From Actinomycetota bacterium (lineage in GTDB: Bacteria > Actinomycetota > Actinomycetes > Nanopelagicales > Nanopelagicaceae), in NCBI GenBank assembly GCA_009705165.1, contig WLCU01000036.1, forward strand, positions 1 to 8,578: a stretch of DNA of 8,578 bases, written 5' to 3'. Shown here one piece after another: positions 6,996 to 8,578 of the stretch; position 1 is the first letter of the stretch, and each line of letters opens with the position of its first letter. The notes under the pieces were generated by a model. The model had not been told where the DNA came from. It saw nothing but the letters and a program-made list of their open reading frames with translations, and ran no database searches. A program made the position numbers and the translations under genes.

Positions 6996-7777
6996 TCGTC
7001 GTAAAATTCGGTGGGCATGCCATGAAAGATGAAAATGGGGAATTTGCCAACGCCATTTCAGCTGCCTTAGCAACAGGTGAGTCGGTTGTAGTTGTTCATG
7101 GGGGAGGACCACAAATTGATGCCGCACTTAATTTGGCTGGAATTGATTCGAAATTTATTGGTGGATTTAGATTTACAACTAATGAAAGCTTCAAAATTGT
7201 TGAACAAGTCCTTGCTAATGAAGTGGGACCAAAAGTTGCAAAAGTTTTAACAGTTGCTGGAATTAGCTCCAGAGCTATTTCGGGACGCACTTTGCCAACG
7301 TTGGTGGCAAAGAAAAAGGTTTCACTCGTTGACGGTACTCCCGTGGATTTGGGTCAAGTTGGTGATGTCGTGCGCGTAGACACAACGCAGATAGTCGAAC
7401 TTATTGATGCTGGTTTTGTTCCAGTTATTTCACCATTAGCTAACGAAGAATCAACCGGGGAGGGTCTAAACGTAAACGCAGATTTGGCTGCAGCAGCTAT
7501 CGCTGGCGCTGTGGATGCATCCTCGCTGATTATCATGACTGATGTTGCGGGTATTTATCGTTCTTGGCCAGATAAAGCTTCCCTTATAACTTCAATCTAT
7601 AGCTCAGAACTAGAAAGCTTGAAATCTACATTTGCTCAAGGCATGGCGCCCAAAGTACAGGCTGCACTTGATGCAATCGCTGCCGGAGCAAAAGCTGTGA
7701 GAATAATCGACGGAACTGATCCATCAAGTTTTGCAAATGCACTACTTGGTACCGGGGGAACATTGGTGATTGCATGA
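6992..7777 (+). CDS. argB: N-acetylglutamate kinase, short form without the N-terminal helix
   Basis: The 261-residue amino-acid-kinase-fold enzyme phosphorylates N-acetylglutamate with ATP. Visible active-site elements are VVKFGGHAM (3-11, K5), VVHGGGPQID (34-43), GGFRFTT (57-63, R60), GLNVNADLAAAAI (158-170, N160/D163), IIMTDVAGIY (180-189) and GMAPKVQAALDAI (217-229, K221). The catalytic set looks complete. The protein starts directly at the first beta strand. Arginine-inhibited actinobacterial and other hexameric homologues carry roughly 25-30 more N-terminal residues, forming an interlacing helix. This absence is real: an in-frame TGA sits at 6971-6973 with no start codon between it and ATG 6992. 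The C-terminal arginine-site region is also altered (R237 where a histidine is usual, DGT for DGR, A250 for the Glu of the VELF block, three residues deleted). Arginine-insensitive behaviour is therefore inferred. Confidence 0.95.
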   Translation: MIVVKFGGHAMKDENGEFANAISAALATGESVVVVHGGGPQIDAALNLAGIDSKFIGGFRFTTNESFKIVEQVLANEVGPKVAKVLTVAGISSRAISGRTLPTLVAKKKVSLVDGTPVDLGQVGDVVRVDTTQIVELIDAGFVPVISPLANEESTGEGLNVNADLAAAAIAGAVDASSLIIMTDVAGIYRSWPDKASLITSIYSSELESLKSTFAQGMAPKVQAALDAIAAGAKAVRIIDGTDPSSFANALLGTGGTLVIA

Positions 7778-8578
7778 AAAATAAAGAATTGATTTCACAG
7801 TGGAAAAAAACAACCCAAAATAACTATGGTGTTCCAAGTCTAGCTTTAGTCAAGGGCAAGGGATTAGTTGTTACTGATGCCGACGGCAAGAATTATCTAG
7901 ATTTTCTGGGTGGAATTGCGACAAACATCCTCGGACATGCCCATCCTGCAATTGTTAAAGCAGTATCAAAACAAATTTCCGTACTTGGCCATGTCAGTAA
8001 TTTCTATGCCCACCCAAATGCGTTGGCACTTGCAGAGAAATTGATCTCAATGACTGGAGATAAATCGGCACGAGTATTTTTCTGTCAATCAGGTGCCGAA
8101 GCTAATGAAGCAGCGTTAAAACTCTCACGAAGAACTGGAAGAGTTCGAATTGTTGCAGCCCGCGGCGCATTCCACGGCAGAACCATGGGAGCGCTATCGC
8201 TGACTGGACAACCGGCGAAACGTGAACCATTCGTACCTTTATTAAAGGGAATAAAGCATGTTGCATTCGGTGACATAAATGCGATGCGCCGAGCTATAAA
8301 TAAAAAAACTGCCATGGTTATTCTCGAACCCATCATGGGCGAAGCAGGCGTAATTGTTCCTCCAGCGGATTATTTAGCAGAGGTCCGTCAACTTTGTGAC
8401 GCATCGGGTGCGCTATTGGTAATAGATGCCATCCAAACTGGCATGGGTCGAACAGGTGATTGGTTTGGTTATGAATATTCAGGAATAAAGCCAGATGTAA
8501 TTACCGTGGCGAAAGGATTAGGTGGCGGATTACCACTTGGCGCAATGATTGCTTTAGGTAAGGCTGCAGAACTATTTA
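7774..8578 (+). CDS. argD: Acetylornithine aminotransferase, 5' part (runs off the window)
   Basis: The open frame from ATG 7774 continues through the last base, giving 268 residues of a protein that is normally about 390-410. It is a class III (fold type I) PLP aminotransferase that converts N-acetylglutamate semialdehyde to N-acetylornithine using glutamate. Visible elements: YLDFLGGIATNILGHAHPAI (41-60), LGHVSNFYAHPNALALAEKL (71-90), the phosphate-binding FFCQSGAEANEAALKLSRR (102-120), ARGAFHGRTMGALSLTGQPA (129-148), VILEPIMGEAG (182-192) and ITVAKGLGGGLPLGA (243-257), with K247 as the PLP lysine. The cofactor motif reads LLVIDAIQTGMGRTG, keeping D218 and Q221 but having A219 where DEVQ or DEIQ is usual. 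It overlaps argB by four bases (ATGA). Position after argB supports ArgD over related ornithine or GABA aminotransferases. Confidence 0.94.
   Translation, partial: MKNKELISQWKKTTQNNYGVPSLALVKGKGLVVTDADGKNYLDFLGGIATNILGHAHPAIVKAVSKQISVLGHVSNFYAHPNALALAEKLISMTGDKSARVFFCQSGAEANEAALKLSRRTGRVRIVAARGAFHGRTMGALSLTGQPAKREPFVPLLKGIKHVAFGDINAMRRAINKKTAMVILEPIMGEAGVIVPPADYLAEVRQLCDASGALLVIDAIQTGMGRTGDWFGYEYSGIKPDVITVAKGLGGGLPLGAMIALGKAAELF

Noticed and set aside
8085..8336. Minus-strand open frame of 83 codons opposite argD, and similar antisense frames opposite pheS, pheT, argC, argJ and argB.
   Set aside because: All lie opposite strongly conserved genes, have no recognisable domain, and have composition expected of reverse-strand shadows.

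Overview
The window is a stretch of core bacterial chromosome, read entirely on the + strand and almost completely coding. The gene order is rpmI(3' end)-rplT-SpoU/TrmH methyltransferase-pheS-pheT-argC-argJ-argB-argD(5' part). As far as I know, this translation-gene cluster followed directly by the arginine cluster is the arrangement found in Actinobacteria such as Streptomyces and Mycobacterium. The protein signatures also fit that phylum, for example GGIATNILGHAHPA in ArgD and KGAGMLAP in ArgJ. The DNA is far less GC-rich than in those genera, with many A/T-ending codons. A low-GC, streamlined actinobacterium, possibly of the freshwater acI/Nanopelagicales type, is the best inference; the taxon is not proven by the sequence.

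Bases 1-504 hold the end of rpmI (bL35) and all of rplT (bL20), the tail of the usual infC-rpmI-rplT operon. Nine bases later comes a 260-aa SpoU-class RNA methyltransferase. Its first codons lie in a strong perfect inverted repeat (arms 521-535 and 546-560). After a 25-base gap, pheS and pheT encode the two subunits of phenylalanyl-tRNA synthetase and overlap by one base.

The arginine operon begins just after pheT. A 20-bp palindrome (4786-4805) resembling an ArgR operator overlaps the -35 region of a candidate promoter that ends seven bases before the argC ATG. argC, argJ, argB and argD then follow with three identical 4-base ATGA overlaps. ArgJ makes N-acetylglutamate (from glutamate, or by recycling acetyl from acetylornithine), ArgB phosphorylates it, ArgC reduces it to the semialdehyde, ArgD transaminates that to acetylornithine, and ArgJ releases ornithine.

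I see no mobile element, CRISPR array, tRNA or rRNA gene, and no evidence of a wholly new system. The points most worth a second look are the hairpin at the start of the methyltransferase gene, an ArgB that lacks the parts used for arginine feedback, the ArgR-like operator and promoter geometry at argC, a matching leaderless-type promoter at pheS, and an unusual residue in the cofactor-binding motif of ArgD.
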